Counted from the first letter of the stretch, positions 20,056 through 28,926 are shown. The stretch is DNA of 64,000 nt from Paraburkholderia gardini (GCF_907164575.1 NZ_CAJQYY010000007.1:1-64000), one strand, 5' to 3'. Notes: generated from the letters alone by a model not told the origin. A program made the numbers and translations.

Positions 20056-20994
20056 ATGGGACGCACCGTGTACGAAACGATTGAAGATATCCAGGCTCTC
20101 CGCGACGTCGTGGCCGAGTCGGTCAACCTCGAATTCAAAGCAGGGGCCAAACTCGAAAACATGAGTGACAGGGCGCGAACGGATCTGATCGCAGACGTTA
20201 CAGCATTCGCCAACGCGGGTGGGGGCACGTTGATATATGGCCTCGGCGAAGTTCAACGCGACGCCAAGTCCTATGCTGGCGAGATCTCGCCAGTGCGAGA
20301 CGCGCGCGTGACGCAAGATCGCCTGAGAGAAATCATTGTCTCCAATACAGACCCGGTGCTGCGCGGTTTCACTATCACGCACATCCCGGCTGATGGCGGA
20401 TCGATCTTCGTTGTCAAGGTCGAAGAAGGTGATACGGCATATCAAAATACCTGCGACCGCAGATATTACAGTCGCATCGACGCATCAGCTCAACCGATGC
20501 ACGGGTTCGCCATCCGTGACGTGATGAACCGGCGCACGCGGCCTCACGTGACGGCCTCATTCAAAACAGTACCGCGCGGAGCCCGAGGTGACCAACGAGA
20601 GTATGTACTGGTTGGGGACCTCAAGAACGAGGGCAACCTTACGGCGCACCACTGGGCGCTGCGCGTCGCAATCCCTGACGTCATTGGAACGCATGAGGGT
20701 CAGCTTTTGCAGCACATGCGGGGGCACGGCAAGGGCCGCATAGAGGGGCTCGGTTACTCGTGGTACCGGTACTTGTCTGAACGGTCGGATGGTCGGTCGC
20801 TCCGGATATTGCCTGGCGAGACATTGAATCTGCGCGAGAACTTTCACGAAACTGCACAACTGGTCTTGCGTGTCGGAAGCCCCGATCAACAGCGAATCAT
20901 GGATCGCGCGCCTGCAGTGTATTGGGAACTGTTCGTAGACGACGCCGCCAGGCAGAAAGGCGAGCTACCGTACGCGGACTGGTGCGACTTCTGA
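20056..20994 (+). CDS. AlbA_2/Schlafen-like domain protein
   Basis: 312 residues. The N-terminal ~150 residues match the AlbA_2 (divergent AAA_4, Schlafen-like) domain: ESVNLEFKAG (E26, K28), DVTAFANAGGGTLIYGLGE (48-65), a DRLREIIVSNTDP helix and a final RYYSRIDASAQPM strand. Such domains bind nucleic acid or nucleotides and are common in defence islands, sometimes as nucleases. The C-terminal half (about 165-312) is beta-rich (REYVLVGDLKNEGNLTAHHW) and unrecognised. It is monocistronic, with the possible HEPN fragment upstream on the other strand and the RT-protease gene convergent. Start at ATG 20056; the upstream site is poor. Confidence 0.75.
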   Translation: MGRTVYETIEDIQALRDVVAESVNLEFKAGAKLENMSDRARTDLIADVTAFANAGGGTLIYGLGEVQRDAKSYAGEISPVRDARVTQDRLREIIVSNTDPVLRGFTITHIPADGGSIFVVKVEEGDTAYQNTCDRRYYSRIDASAQPMHGFAIRDVMNRRTRPHVTASFKTVPRGARGDQREYVLVGDLKNEGNLTAHHWALRVAIPDVIGTHEGQLLQHMRGHGKGRIEGLGYSWYRYLSERSDGRSLRILPGETLNLRENFHETAQLVLRVGSPDQQRIMDRAPAVYWELFVDDAARQKGELPYADWCDF

Positions 20995-21241
20995 TCGGAC
21001 TAAACAAGCTTGCCGACTGTGAAGTTGCGCTCGCACGTGCCAAGCCTAAATGCAGTGCGCCACGATTCGGAACCGCTCGCCGTGGCTTATCCTCGCGATC
21101 AGAAATACCTTGAGCAATGCGTGACGCTCAGCGCCCATCTTTTACTTGTCATCGCCCCGCTTCGTTGCACGTGCATTCGTGGACTCAAGAGACTATTCCC
21201 AATAGCGGCACGCGGGCGCCTTGCGCCGAGCCGGTTTTCGT

Positions 21242-23194
21242 TCAAGTGTCAGTCTGCGGCGGGGGTAGTGCTACGGGCGCGGCATTTTGCGAAGAAGCTG
21301 GAGCCGCAGGAGCGCTTGGCGCGGGGGGAGGCACCCCCAGCACCGGTGCAGAGACAGAAGCCGCAGGGTCAGCCGGCGCGGGGGCAGCCGGAGGCGGCGG
21401 GACCATCGATGCTCTGTATTTCGCAATCAAGTCGTCGATGATCTCGATGCACAGGTTCTCGTCATGCCCAACGCCCATGTGCGCCCCGCGTTGCGCCATG
21501 CCCGCGACCCGAAAACGGTCATCTGTGAAGGGTCCGCCGCTGTTGCCGGGCCGGATGCTACCTGCTCCGGTGACGGTAAAACTGTTCATGCCGATGTGTG
21601 GCGAAGTCCGATTCAAGACCGTCTGCTGGTTGATGTCTGGCAGATTCCAACGTTTCCACGCCGGATAACCGATGAGGAACCCTTGTGCGCCCGGCTCGAT
21701 GGGGTTGTCCATCGCGGAGAAATACCGGTGCAGCGGAGGCGCGCCGTCGAAAGCGAGCAGGGCAAAATCCATTGGCTTATTGCGGTAGATGACCTTGGCG
21801 GGCCACTTTTCCTTGGTTCCCGGCCGAACGAGTGATAAAACTTTGCCGCTGAGGTGCGCGCTTTCATAGTCGATCACCGCAGGGAACTTCCCTTCTTCGT
21901 TTTCCCAGACGAGCGCGTGATTGCAGGTTATGAGCACATTGAGTTCGCGGTAGACGAAGGCCGTTCCTTGGACGTAGGGCATCTCGGCTCCGATACCCGG
22001 CTCGTTATAATCCCCATACCACTCCACGACGAAGCACGCTTCCTGCGCGGTTACTTTGTCCCGCACCACCGGCTGCACCGGTAGTTTCGGCGCGTGAAAT
22101 ACCCCTGTGGCTTGCGCCGCACCGACGGCGGCGTTATAGCGCTCGGCGAGCTTGGTGTAGATCAGATCGTCTTTTCCACGCACCATGCGCAGGTAAAGCA
22201 ACTTGCCCCAGAGGACGTTTTTCAGTTCAGGAACCTTCCCGCTGCGCGTCTGGCGTTTCCACGGTTTCTTCTCATACGCCCCGTTGGACTGTGCCACCAC
22301 ACGAGCTTGCCACGTCTTTTCGGCAGCATCGTAACCGTGCTTCTCCCATGCGTTCAGCGCGCCACGAATCCGGTCGATGAAGATGCGAGGAACGTTCGGA
22401 AATCGGTTGATCGTGAGCCCGGTAACCTCCAGCCTTCGGCTGCGGTCGCTCAACCGCGTCTTCGACGAGTTGAGGTTGAAATGGTGCTTGTTGACGAGAA
22501 CATCGTGCAGTTCCTGGCCAATCTGAACGGCGCCTTCTGCATCGACGGAGCAAATCGCAGCCGGCAGTCGCGCGGCGTTGCGGACGTGAAACGAGAACGT
22601 TATATCGTCGGCGTAGCGTGTGTAGCGTGCCAGGCTATGGCGCGCCAGTTCGGTCAAGTCGCGATCCATCGACCGGCAGATCAGGTTGGAGAAAAACGGC
22701 GAGGTGGGCGCGCCCTGCGGCAGCGTCCGGTCGAGCGTGCAGAGATGGGCGATGACCGTAGCCACCTCGTGCGAGAAGTTAAACGGATGCTTCCGCAGCA
22801 CGCCCCTAACTCGATAAAACGTGATACTGGGGAAGAAATCTTCCAAGTCAATGTTGAGCAGGTGCTGGGTCTTCGGCGAGCAGTGCACCCGCGCGTTCGT
22901 CAGGATGCTTCGCTTGCGAACGAAGCCGTGCACTGAGGGCTTTACCGGACCGGAGCGTTCGTCCAAAAACGCAAGAACCTTTTCTTGTAGGATCTTCAAG
23001 CGCTTGCGCGGTTCGTGAATGAGCCGCGCCGTGCCGTCGCGCTTTTTGATGATAAAGCTACGGTAAGGCGCGCGCGGGTAAATGATCGCCTTCAGGCGGT
23101 CGTATGAGATTCCGAGAACGCGGCGCGAAAAGAAGCCTATGTTGCTGCGGACAGCCGACTCGGTGATCGCGTCGAAGTTGGGAATGCTGGCCAT
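21242..23194 (-). CDS. retron-like reverse transcriptase fused to a trypsin-like serine protease
   Basis: Translated from ATG 23194 (650 aa); a GTG at 23254 would add 20 residues, and numbering here uses that longer form. RT domain, about 25-385: VHGFVRKRSILTNARVH, NIDLEDFFPSI (D136), LPQGAPTSPFFSN, the YADD active site (214-217) and the retron-type VTGL (277-280). Protease domain, about 405-615: CNHALVW (H446), PMDFALLAF (D496) and RPGNSGGPF (S572) give a complete chymotrypsin-like triad. A proline/alanine-rich tail of ~50 residues follows. RT-protease fusions are one of the known retron architectures (I recall them as type XI, which should be checked). The matching ncRNA would normally lie just upstream, in 23255-23520. 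Nothing else is encoded with it. Confidence 0.88.
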   Translation of the reverse strand: MASIPNFDAITESAVRSNIGFFSRRVLGISYDRLKAIIYPRAPYRSFIIKKRDGTARLIHEPRKRLKILQEKVLAFLDERSGPVKPSVHGFVRKRSILTNARVHCSPKTQHLLNIDLEDFFPSITFYRVRGVLRKHPFNFSHEVATVIAHLCTLDRTLPQGAPTSPFFSNLICRSMDRDLTELARHSLARYTRYADDITFSFHVRNAARLPAAICSVDAEGAVQIGQELHDVLVNKHHFNLNSSKTRLSDRSRRLEVTGLTINRFPNVPRIFIDRIRGALNAWEKHGYDAAEKTWQARVVAQSNGAYEKKPWKRQTRSGKVPELKNVLWGKLLYLRMVRGKDDLIYTKLAERYNAAVGAAQATGVFHAPKLPVQPVVRDKVTAQEACFVVEWYGDYNEPGIGAEMPYVQGTAFVYRELNVLITCNHALVWENEEGKFPAVIDYESAHLSGKVLSLVRPGTKEKWPAKVIYRNKPMDFALLAFDGAPPLHRYFSAMDNPIEPGAQGFLIGYPAWKRWNLPDINQQTVLNRTSPHIGMNSFTVTGAGSIRPGNSGGPFTDDRFRVAGMAQRGAHMGVGHDENLCIEIIDDLIAKYRASMVPPPPAAPAPADPAASVSAPVLGVPPPAPSAPAAPASSQNAAPVALPPPQTDT

Positions 23195-23254
23195 TCGGTC
23201 CCGGTTCGTCTCTATCGTAAGGTGCCGCCCCCGTACGTCTTTCTCCTGTATCAC

Positions 23255-23520
23255 GCGATCATTGCGGATATGCGCTGCTAAGTGATGCCGAGCGCGCGGG
23301 GATACCTCGTGAGAAGCCTACGTTAACGCGGGCCCGATTAAGCTCCGTTGGGGGGCGGCATTGGATTGTAAAGGTGGTTGCCCTTCAACGTCACGCAGTG
23401 TTTTACCCGCGCACATTTCCGTCGCACTAAACGTGTACCAGCACGATAGTTCGACCTCCTGCCCACAGGAAAGCCGAACCGGCGAATCCCGCGAGAAGCG
23501 ACCGCCAATCCGGGCAGTCC
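23255..23520 (-). ncRNA. candidate location of the retron msr-msd RNA
   Basis: About 265 bases without a gene directly upstream of the RT-protease coding region, where retrons normally encode their msr-msd RNA. I found no unambiguous a1/a2 inverted repeat or long hairpin by eye, so this is only a positional prediction. Confidence 0.2.
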
Positions 23521-23522
23521 CG

Positions 23523-23573
23523 CTAATTTGGTAAATCCAGTCTCACGAAACGCGGCCCAGTCTCACAAATTAG
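23523..23573. repeat. short inverted and direct repeats in the island's right flank
   Basis: CTAATTTG (23523-23530) and CAAATTAG (23566-23573) form an inverted repeat. Between them CCAGTCTCACGAA (23537-23549) and CCAGTCTCACAAA (23557-23569) repeat at a 20-base step, and a weaker copy (GGGCAGTCCCGCTAA) lies just before. Iterated sites of ~20 bases are typical of binding arrays for TnsB/TniA-type transposases at element ends, but regulatory sites would look similar. Confidence 0.5.
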
Positions 23574-23765
23574 GTTTCCCAGCATTATCCGTGAGCAGAT
23601 CGATCTCGACAGTTCAGCAATACCGAAAATCCTAGCCGAGCACTGTACGTGCATCTGCGGTCGAGTGGGCGGCAACGGTGATGACGGTTAGATGGAAGCC
23701 GATTTAAAAGCGCCCGCCTGCTAAACAGGCGGACGCGGGACGGACATTTGCTTGAACATTGCACG
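23574..23765. other. non-coding gap between the repeat clusters
   Basis: No coding frame or RNA gene was recognised. A small hairpin, CGCCCGCCTG-CTAAA-CAGGCGGACG, lies at about 23711-23735 (CCGCCTG/CAGGCGG type pairing), possibly a terminator for nrdJ or for an element end. Confidence 0.3.
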
Positions 23766-23833
23766 AAATGAAATATTTCATTTTATGCTGTTGGTCATTT
23801 CATTTTATGCTGCGGATATTTCATTTTATGGTG
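23766..23833. repeat. three tandem 16-bp repeats with an 18-bp palindrome, next to the nrdJ 3' end
   Basis: ATTTCATTTTATGCTG occurs at 23775-23790 and 23797-23812, and ATTTCATTTTATGGTG at 23818-23833, spaced 22 and 21 bases (two helical turns). The first copy is also the right arm of a perfect palindrome AAATGAAAT/ATTTCATTT (23766-23783). The array is AT-rich against a GC-rich background and stops about 37 bases before the nrdJ stop codon. It probably marks the boundary between the defence island and the core genome. Confidence 0.6.
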
Positions 23834-23869
23834 CGGCCCACATCAGCGCGAGGTTCCTGATAAATCCGC

Positions 23870-26416
23870 TTACCCGCACGCGCCAATTTCCCCGCAGGCG
23901 GTACAAAAATCGCAGCCGTCCTTTCGGATGACGGCGTTCGCGCCGCAGTAGTCGCACTTGCTGCCGAGCATGGCCGGCGCGGATGCGGGTGCGCTGGCTG
24001 TGATGCTGGCATCGGCGCCGGAATCCGCGCCGGGCTCGCGGCGCGGCGCATTCGCCATCGCCGCGTGCGTGGTGTCGACCATCTGCCCGCGTGGCAGGCG
24101 GGCGAGCAGGCGCGACGGCACCTGGTTGCCTTCCGCGTCCAGAAAACCGCGACGGTGCAGGATCTGCTGGATCGCGTAGCCGAGCGCCGCGACTTCCGAA
24201 TCGTGCCAGCGCGGCGAACGATGGCCGTCGGGGCGCAGCACTTCGCCGAGCCGCACCTGGCCGCGATCCCACGAGACCTTGCGCATGTCCTGCAGATTGC
24301 GTGCGATGAACCCGCCGCGCGCCGCGAGCGACAGAGAACGCATCGTGGCTGTGATCCATTGCTGCGAATCGTCGCGCTGGCCGGCCGGGATGAAAATTTC
24401 GATCGGCCGCTCGATGGTGACTTCCTCGCCGGCAATGCGCCCGGTGACCTCGATGAACGATACCGCCACGTACAGCGACTTCTTGCCGAGCTGCGTCAGA
24501 TACTCGACCTTTTCGATGATGGCGGGCAGCTCGCCTCTCGGGCGATGATCGAGCGTCACGCGCAGCGGGTCGAGATCCGCCGCGCCGGGCACTTCGTCGG
24601 GCGTGTCCGTCCCGGTGGGGGTGACACTCAGCACGGCACCGAGCGTCTCGTTGGGACGATACGTGGCGAGCCCTTTCAGCCCGCTTTTCCACGCATCGAA
24701 ATAGAGGCCCTCAAAATCCTCGAACGGGTAATCGGCGGGCACGTTCACCGTCTTCGAAATCGACGTATCGACGAAGGGCTGCACGGCCGCCATCATGTCC
24801 AGATGGTCGCGCGCGGACATCTCCAGCGCGCTGACGAAATAGTCGGGCAGCGTGCCGACGTCGCCGCCGAGTTCGCGGTAGAGACGCCACGCGTGATCTT
24901 CGACCGCGAACTGCTGACGGCTGCCGTCGGCCATGATCTTCATGCGCGTGTAAGTCCACGAGAACGCGGGCTCGATGCCGTTCGACGCGTTGTCCGCGAA
25001 CGCGAGGCTGACCGTGCCGGTCGGCGCGATGGAAAGCAGGTGACTGTTGCGGATGCCGTGGCGACGGATCGCGTCCTTCAGGTCCTCCGGCAGGCGCGAC
25101 GCGAAGGTGCCGTCTTCCAGATAGCGGGCCGCGTCGAAGAGCGGAAACGCGCCGCGCTCGCGTGCGAGTTCGACCGACGCGCGATACGCCTCGTCACGCA
25201 TCAGCCGCGCGACGCGGGCCGCGAAATCGCGGCCTTCCTGCGCGTCGTAACGAAGACCGAGCATCACGAGCGTGTCGCCCAGACCGGTCAGGCCGACGCC
25301 GATACGCCGCTTCGCCGCGGCCTCGTCGCGCTGTTCGTCGAGCGGCCAGAGCGTGACGTCGAGCACGTCGTCGAGAAAACGCACCTGCGTGCGCGTGCGG
25401 TGCGCGAGCGCTTCCCAGTCGAACGAAGGCGTGCCGCCGTGCATCTGCGCAAACGGATCGATAACGAAACGCGTGAGATTGAGCGGCCCCAGATTGCAGC
25501 AGCCATACGCCGGCAGCGGCTGCTCGCCGCACGGGTTGGTGGCGCGGATCGTTTCGATCGCCCGCAGGTTGTTGTCCTCGTTCATGCGCGAGACGAACAC
25601 GACGCCCGGTTCGGCGACGTCATACGTCGAGCGCATGATCTTGTCCCAGATTTCGCGCGCGGGTTTCTCGGCGTAGATCCAGTAGCCGTCGTCGCGCTGG
25701 CGCAGATCGTTCGCCGCGCGCATCGCGGGCGAGGGCTCCGCGCGATGCACGAGTTGCCACGGCGCGCTGGCTTCGACCGCGCGCATGAACGCGTCCGTCA
25801 CGGCGACCGACACGTTGAAGTTGTTCCAGCGTCCCTTCGAATGCTTGGCTTCGATGAATTCGATGAGGTCGGGGTGATCGCAGTCGAGCACGGCCATCTG
25901 CGCGCCGCGCCGCGAGCCCGCACTTTCGACGGTGCGGCACGACGCGTCGAACACATCCATGTAGCTGCACGGACCGGATGCCGAGGAACTGGTGGTGTGA
26001 ACGCGCGCGCCGCGCGGACGGATCGCGGAAAAGTTATAGCCGACGCCGCCGCCGCGCCGCATGGTTTCGGCGGCCTGCAACAGCGCGACGTAGATGCCGG
26101 GCAGACCTTCGTCGTCGACGCCCTGGATCGAATCGCCGACCGGCTGCACGAAGCAGTTGATCAGCGTGGCCGCGAGGCCGCTGCCCGCCGCGCTCATGAT
26201 GCGGCCGGCGCCGAGCGCGCCGTGCAGCAGGTTGTCGACGAAGCGTGCCTCGATCACCGGACGCAGCGCTTCCGGCTCCGCCATCGCCACGCCGCGCGCG
26301 ACGCGCCGGTAGACGTCGTCGACCGTCTGCTCGTCGCCCTTGGCGTATTTTTCGAGCATGACGTCGGTGGAGAATTGTTGCGGAGCAATCGATAGCGTCG
26401 GATCGTTTTCTGCCAT
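23870..26416 (-). CDS. nrdJ: adenosylcobalamin-dependent ribonucleotide reductase (class II)
   Basis: 848 residues. It reduces ribonucleotides to deoxyribonucleotides using a B12-generated thiyl radical in the cytoplasm. Landmarks: the barrel segment MRRGGGVGYNFSAIRPRG, the AQMAVLDCDHPDLIEFIEAK strand, the substrate/cysteine region NPCGEQPLPAYGCCNLGP, and SIAPTGTVSLAF. The C-terminus is cysteine-rich (CDYCGANAVI...CDFCTACGEIG), resembling a zinc-ribbon tail. The length fits the single-polypeptide NrdJ family. The start ATG 26416 follows GGGACGGGACC. I saw no cobalamin riboswitch in the upstream 290 bases shared with the divergent thioesterase gene. Confidence 0.95.
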   Translation of the reverse strand: MAENDPTLSIAPQQFSTDVMLEKYAKGDEQTVDDVYRRVARGVAMAEPEALRPVIEARFVDNLLHGALGAGRIMSAAGSGLAATLINCFVQPVGDSIQGVDDEGLPGIYVALLQAAETMRRGGGVGYNFSAIRPRGARVHTTSSSASGPCSYMDVFDASCRTVESAGSRRGAQMAVLDCDHPDLIEFIEAKHSKGRWNNFNVSVAVTDAFMRAVEASAPWQLVHRAEPSPAMRAANDLRQRDDGYWIYAEKPAREIWDKIMRSTYDVAEPGVVFVSRMNEDNNLRAIETIRATNPCGEQPLPAYGCCNLGPLNLTRFVIDPFAQMHGGTPSFDWEALAHRTRTQVRFLDDVLDVTLWPLDEQRDEAAAKRRIGVGLTGLGDTLVMLGLRYDAQEGRDFAARVARLMRDEAYRASVELARERGAFPLFDAARYLEDGTFASRLPEDLKDAIRRHGIRNSHLLSIAPTGTVSLAFADNASNGIEPAFSWTYTRMKIMADGSRQQFAVEDHAWRLYRELGGDVGTLPDYFVSALEMSARDHLDMMAAVQPFVDTSISKTVNVPADYPFEDFEGLYFDAWKSGLKGLATYRPNETLGAVLSVTPTGTDTPDEVPGAADLDPLRVTLDHRPRGELPAIIEKVEYLTQLGKKSLYVAVSFIEVTGRIAGEEVTIERPIEIFIPAGQRDDSQQWITATMRSLSLAARGGFIARNLQDMRKVSWDRGQVRLGEVLRPDGHRSPRWHDSEVAALGYAIQQILHRRGFLDAEGNQVPSRLLARLPRGQMVDTTHAAMANAPRREPGADSGADASITASAPASAPAMLGSKCDYCGANAVIRKDGCDFCTACGEIGACG

Positions 26417-26708
26417 GGTCCCGTCCCAAACGGCGTTGCGTGGATGATGCGGTGCGGTGAAGCCGGCGATGCGCGTGAGCCGCCGGCGCGATCCGTCTCA
26501 CGGTACCGCACACGGGCGCTCGCCGCAATCGCCCGCCTTGCGCGCTATCAAATGCGAGCGAGGCGCCGGCGTCCGTTGATGCGCGCGTACGGGCATCGCC
26601 GGATGGCAGAAAAGACGTGCCCCGCTGCAACGCATGCCGTCGACCGTTTACGATGTGGCTGACGGGCGATTCATCGCGACCCGGACTGGAACAGAACAGG
26701 AAAATCCC

Positions 26709-27206
26709 ATGCCCGACGAAACGCCGCTGGTTGTGTATCGCGACAGGGTCCGCGCCGAATGGGTGGACTACAACGGCCATTTGCGCGACGCGTTCTATCT
26801 GCTGCTTTTCAGTTACGCGGCGGACGTGCTGATCGAGCGGATCGGACTCGATGATGCGACGCGCCGGGCGCGCGCCCGGTCGATCTATACGCTCGAGGCG
26901 CACGTCAACTATCTGCACGAGATCAAGGAAGATGCGCCGGTGCGCGTCGATGTGCGCGTGCTCGCGCACGACACGAAGCGGCTGCATATCTATCTGGAGA
27001 TGTTCACCGACGCTCGTGATGTGCCCGTGGCTGCCGGTGAGCAGATGCTGCTGCACGTCGATACATCGGGCCCGAAGGCCGCCGCGTTCGACGCCGATAT
27101 CGCGGCGCGCATCGAGGCGCTCGTAGAGGCGCAGTCGCTGGCGAACCTGCCGCCGGCGAAGCACCGTGCCCGCGCGATCGGCCTGCCGTCGCCAGGGGCG
27201 CGATGA
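26709..27206 (+). CDS. hotdog-fold acyl-CoA thioesterase
   Basis: 165 residues. A 4-hydroxybenzoyl-CoA-thioesterase-like hotdog protein: EWVDYNGHLRDAFYLLLFSYAAD gives the usual active-site Asp/Asn-Gly-His region (about 16-38), followed by YTLEAHVNYLHEIKEDAPV and a long beta-strand meander. It presumably hydrolyses a short or polar acyl-CoA; relatives act in carnitine/betaine catabolism (betainyl-CoA thioesterase), but no such genes lie nearby. ATG 26709 is chosen because ACAGGA sits just upstream, although the frame is open to 26634. It is divergent from nrdJ and convergent with the DUF3331 gene. Confidence 0.8.
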   Translation: MPDETPLVVYRDRVRAEWVDYNGHLRDAFYLLLFSYAADVLIERIGLDDATRRARARSIYTLEAHVNYLHEIKEDAPVRVDVRVLAHDTKRLHIYLEMFTDARDVPVAAGEQMLLHVDTSGPKAAAFDADIAARIEALVEAQSLANLPPAKHRARAIGLPSPGAR

Positions 27207-27213
27207 AACCGGA

Positions 27214-27501
27214 TCAGGCGTCGAGCAGGTTGCCGAGGATTTCGGCGGAGATCATGGCCGCTGCGTTCGAAGGCGCGGGGCGCTCAGCCGGTTTGAAGAC
27301 GGCATCGCCGCGACGGATCTTGCTGCGCGACAGCGCGCAGGTGCCCGACGTGTGCGCCGAGCGGCGGCGCCAGCGCTGCTCGCCGTAATGGCAGCGGCCC
27401 GGCTCGACCCAGCGGATGACCAGCGTCGTGTCGGAGCGCTCGAGAATCTCGATGTGCACGCCTTCTGTTCCGCTCAGAGGTAAGGACGCTAGGGTCTGCA
27501 T
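27214..27501 (-). CDS. DUF3331 family protein
   Basis: 95 residues. The segment IRWVEPGRCHYGEQRWRRR, then CALSRSKIRRGDAVFKP, then SNAAAMISAEIL matches the Burkholderiaceae DUF3331 family. The cysteines in GRCHYG and GTCALS suggest a metal-binding or zinc-ribbon-like core. Function is unknown. ATG 27501 with GGAG eight bases upstream is the likely start; the longer frame to 27726 is less plausible. It ends seven bases from the convergent thioesterase gene. Confidence 0.75.
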   Translation of the reverse strand: MQTLASLPLSGTEGVHIEILERSDTTLVIRWVEPGRCHYGEQRWRRRSAHTSGTCALSRSKIRRGDAVFKPAERPAPSNAAAMISAEILGNLLDA

Positions 27502-27852
27502 GGTCGGCTCCGTTGTGTGGTGTGCCCGAATGTAGTCCCGCGCGCGCGGGAAGAACATTGTGCATACGTTGAAACACCGTTCCATGTTTAGCAACAATGG
27601 TGCCACGGTCGCCTTGCGGGACGGAACGACGCCCCGTTTCACGCGATATGGCATGTTTTTGCAACGCTGTGTTGTTTCGGGCGCGACATCCAGCCGGCGT
27701 CTGGTGGCCGGTCGAGACGGCTTCACTGTCGACGGGCGGGCTCGCGCCGGGCATCCTTTAAGATGCGGGATCGCTTCGTGCGTCGCGCTTTCGGAGGCGT
27801 TTTCCCCTCAGGCCGCATCGTCCGTCGTTATTCAACCCAGCATCGAGGCTTC
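27502..27852. other. divergent promoter region
   Basis: About 350 bases between the DUF3331 gene and the AI-2E-family permease gene. It contains a CG-rich palindrome (TCCCGCGCGCGCGGGA, 27535-27550) and nothing I can assign as a gene or defined promoter. Confidence 0.35.
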
Positions 27853-28926
27853 ATGAACCAGCGTCTGCCCGCATCGCCCGACCCGCAATCCAGTCGCCAG
27901 AAAGCCCAGAAAATCGGGCTGCAGGTGCTGTACGTAGCGCTCGTGCTGCTAGCGCTGTGGATCGTGCGTTCGTTCATCCCTGCCGTGGTCTGGGCGAGCG
28001 TGATCGCCATCGCGCTCTGGCCGCTGCTCAGACGCGTGGAAAGCCACACCCTGTTCCAGGGCCGCACGACGGTGATTGCGTTCGTGTTCACCGCGGCCGT
28101 CTCGCTGCTGGTGGTGCTGCCGATCGGGCTTGGTATCGCGCAGGCGCTCAACGAGGCGCACGATGTCCTTGCATGGTTTCGCGACGCGCAGGAAAACGGC
28201 GTTCCGGTGCCGGACTTCGTTAACCATCTGCCGTTCGGCGTCGCCCAGATCACGGGCTGGTGGCAGACGAATCTGGAACAGCCGCTGCGCGGCTCGGCCG
28301 CGATGAAAGGCCTGCACAGCGAGGCCGTACTGACTTTCGGGCGGCATTTCGGCGCGCGTGCGGCGCATGTGCTCGTCGTGTTCGGCTTCATGCTCGTGAC
28401 GCTCTTCATGATCCTGCAGGCCGGTCCGAAGCTGTCGGATACGCTGCTCACGGGCGCGCGGCGCGCGTTCGGCCCGGAAGGCGCGCGGCTGATCCAGCGC
28501 ATGGCCGGCGCGGTACGCAGCACGGTAACGGGCCTCGTGGTGGTCGGGCTCGGCGAAGGTGTGCTGCTCGGAGTCGTCTATGCGATCGTCGGCGTGCCGC
28601 ACGCGGCGCTGCTTGGACTCGTGACCGCCATCGCGGCGATGTTGCCGTTCTGCGCGCCCATCGTGTTCTGCTGCGCGGCGCTCTGGCTGTTCGTGCAAGG
28701 CTCGGTCGCGGGTGCGATCGGCCTGGCGGCGGTCGGCTTCGTCGTCGTGTTCGTCGCGGAGCATTTCGTGCGGCCCGTGCTGATTGGCGGCTCGACACGG
28801 TTGCCGTTTCTGCTCGTGCTGTTCGGCATTCTGGGCGGCGCGGAGACGTTCGGCCTGCTCGGTCTCTTTATCGGCCCGGCGTTGATGACCGTGCTGATGG
28901 TGCTGTGGAACGACTGGGCGCGCTAG
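27853..28926 (+). CDS. AI-2E family transporter (YdiK/PerM-like permease)
   Basis: 357 residues, integral inner-membrane protein. Hydrophobic segments run in the family pattern: two at the N-terminus (VLYVALVLLALWIV and AVVWASVIAIALWPLL), one at TTVIAFVFTAAVSLLVVLPIG, then a soluble stretch, and four to five more from VLVVFGFMLVTLFMIL to the end (GLLGLFIGPALMTVLMVLW). Members export AI-2 or exchange ions, and the substrate of this one is unknown. ATG 27853 has GAGG upstream. Its stop overlaps the convergent opgC-like gene by four bases. Confidence 0.85.
   Translation: MNQRLPASPDPQSSRQKAQKIGLQVLYVALVLLALWIVRSFIPAVVWASVIAIALWPLLRRVESHTLFQGRTTVIAFVFTAAVSLLVVLPIGLGIAQALNEAHDVLAWFRDAQENGVPVPDFVNHLPFGVAQITGWWQTNLEQPLRGSAAMKGLHSEAVLTFGRHFGARAAHVLVVFGFMLVTLFMILQAGPKLSDTLLTGARRAFGPEGARLIQRMAGAVRSTVTGLVVVGLGEGVLLGVVYAIVGVPHAALLGLVTAIAAMLPFCAPIVFCCAALWLFVQGSVAGAIGLAAVGFVVVFVAEHFVRPVLIGGSTRLPFLLVLFGILGGAETFGLLGLFIGPALMTVLMVLWNDWAR

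Noticed and set aside
23766..23833. Tandem repeats as a CRISPR array
   Set aside because: Only three 16-bp units with 5-6 bases between them; no spacer-sized unique sequence and no cas genes.
23766..23833. Repeats as PrpR-type operators because of the shared ATTTCAT
   Set aside because: The prp dyads are ATTTCAT-N2-ATGAA(A/G)T; the nrdJ-side repeats continue as TTTATG(C/G)TG and are not dyads except for the first palindrome.
24065..26395. 776-residue open frame on the plus strand across nrdJ
   Set aside because: It is the antisense shadow of nrdJ in GC-rich DNA: arginine/alanine-rich, no ribosome binding site, and the minus strand encodes an unmistakable enzyme.
26417..26708. Cobalamin riboswitch upstream of nrdJ
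   Set aside because: Expected for a B12-dependent enzyme in some bacteria, but I could not find the conserved B12-box-like sequence or its helices in this gap.
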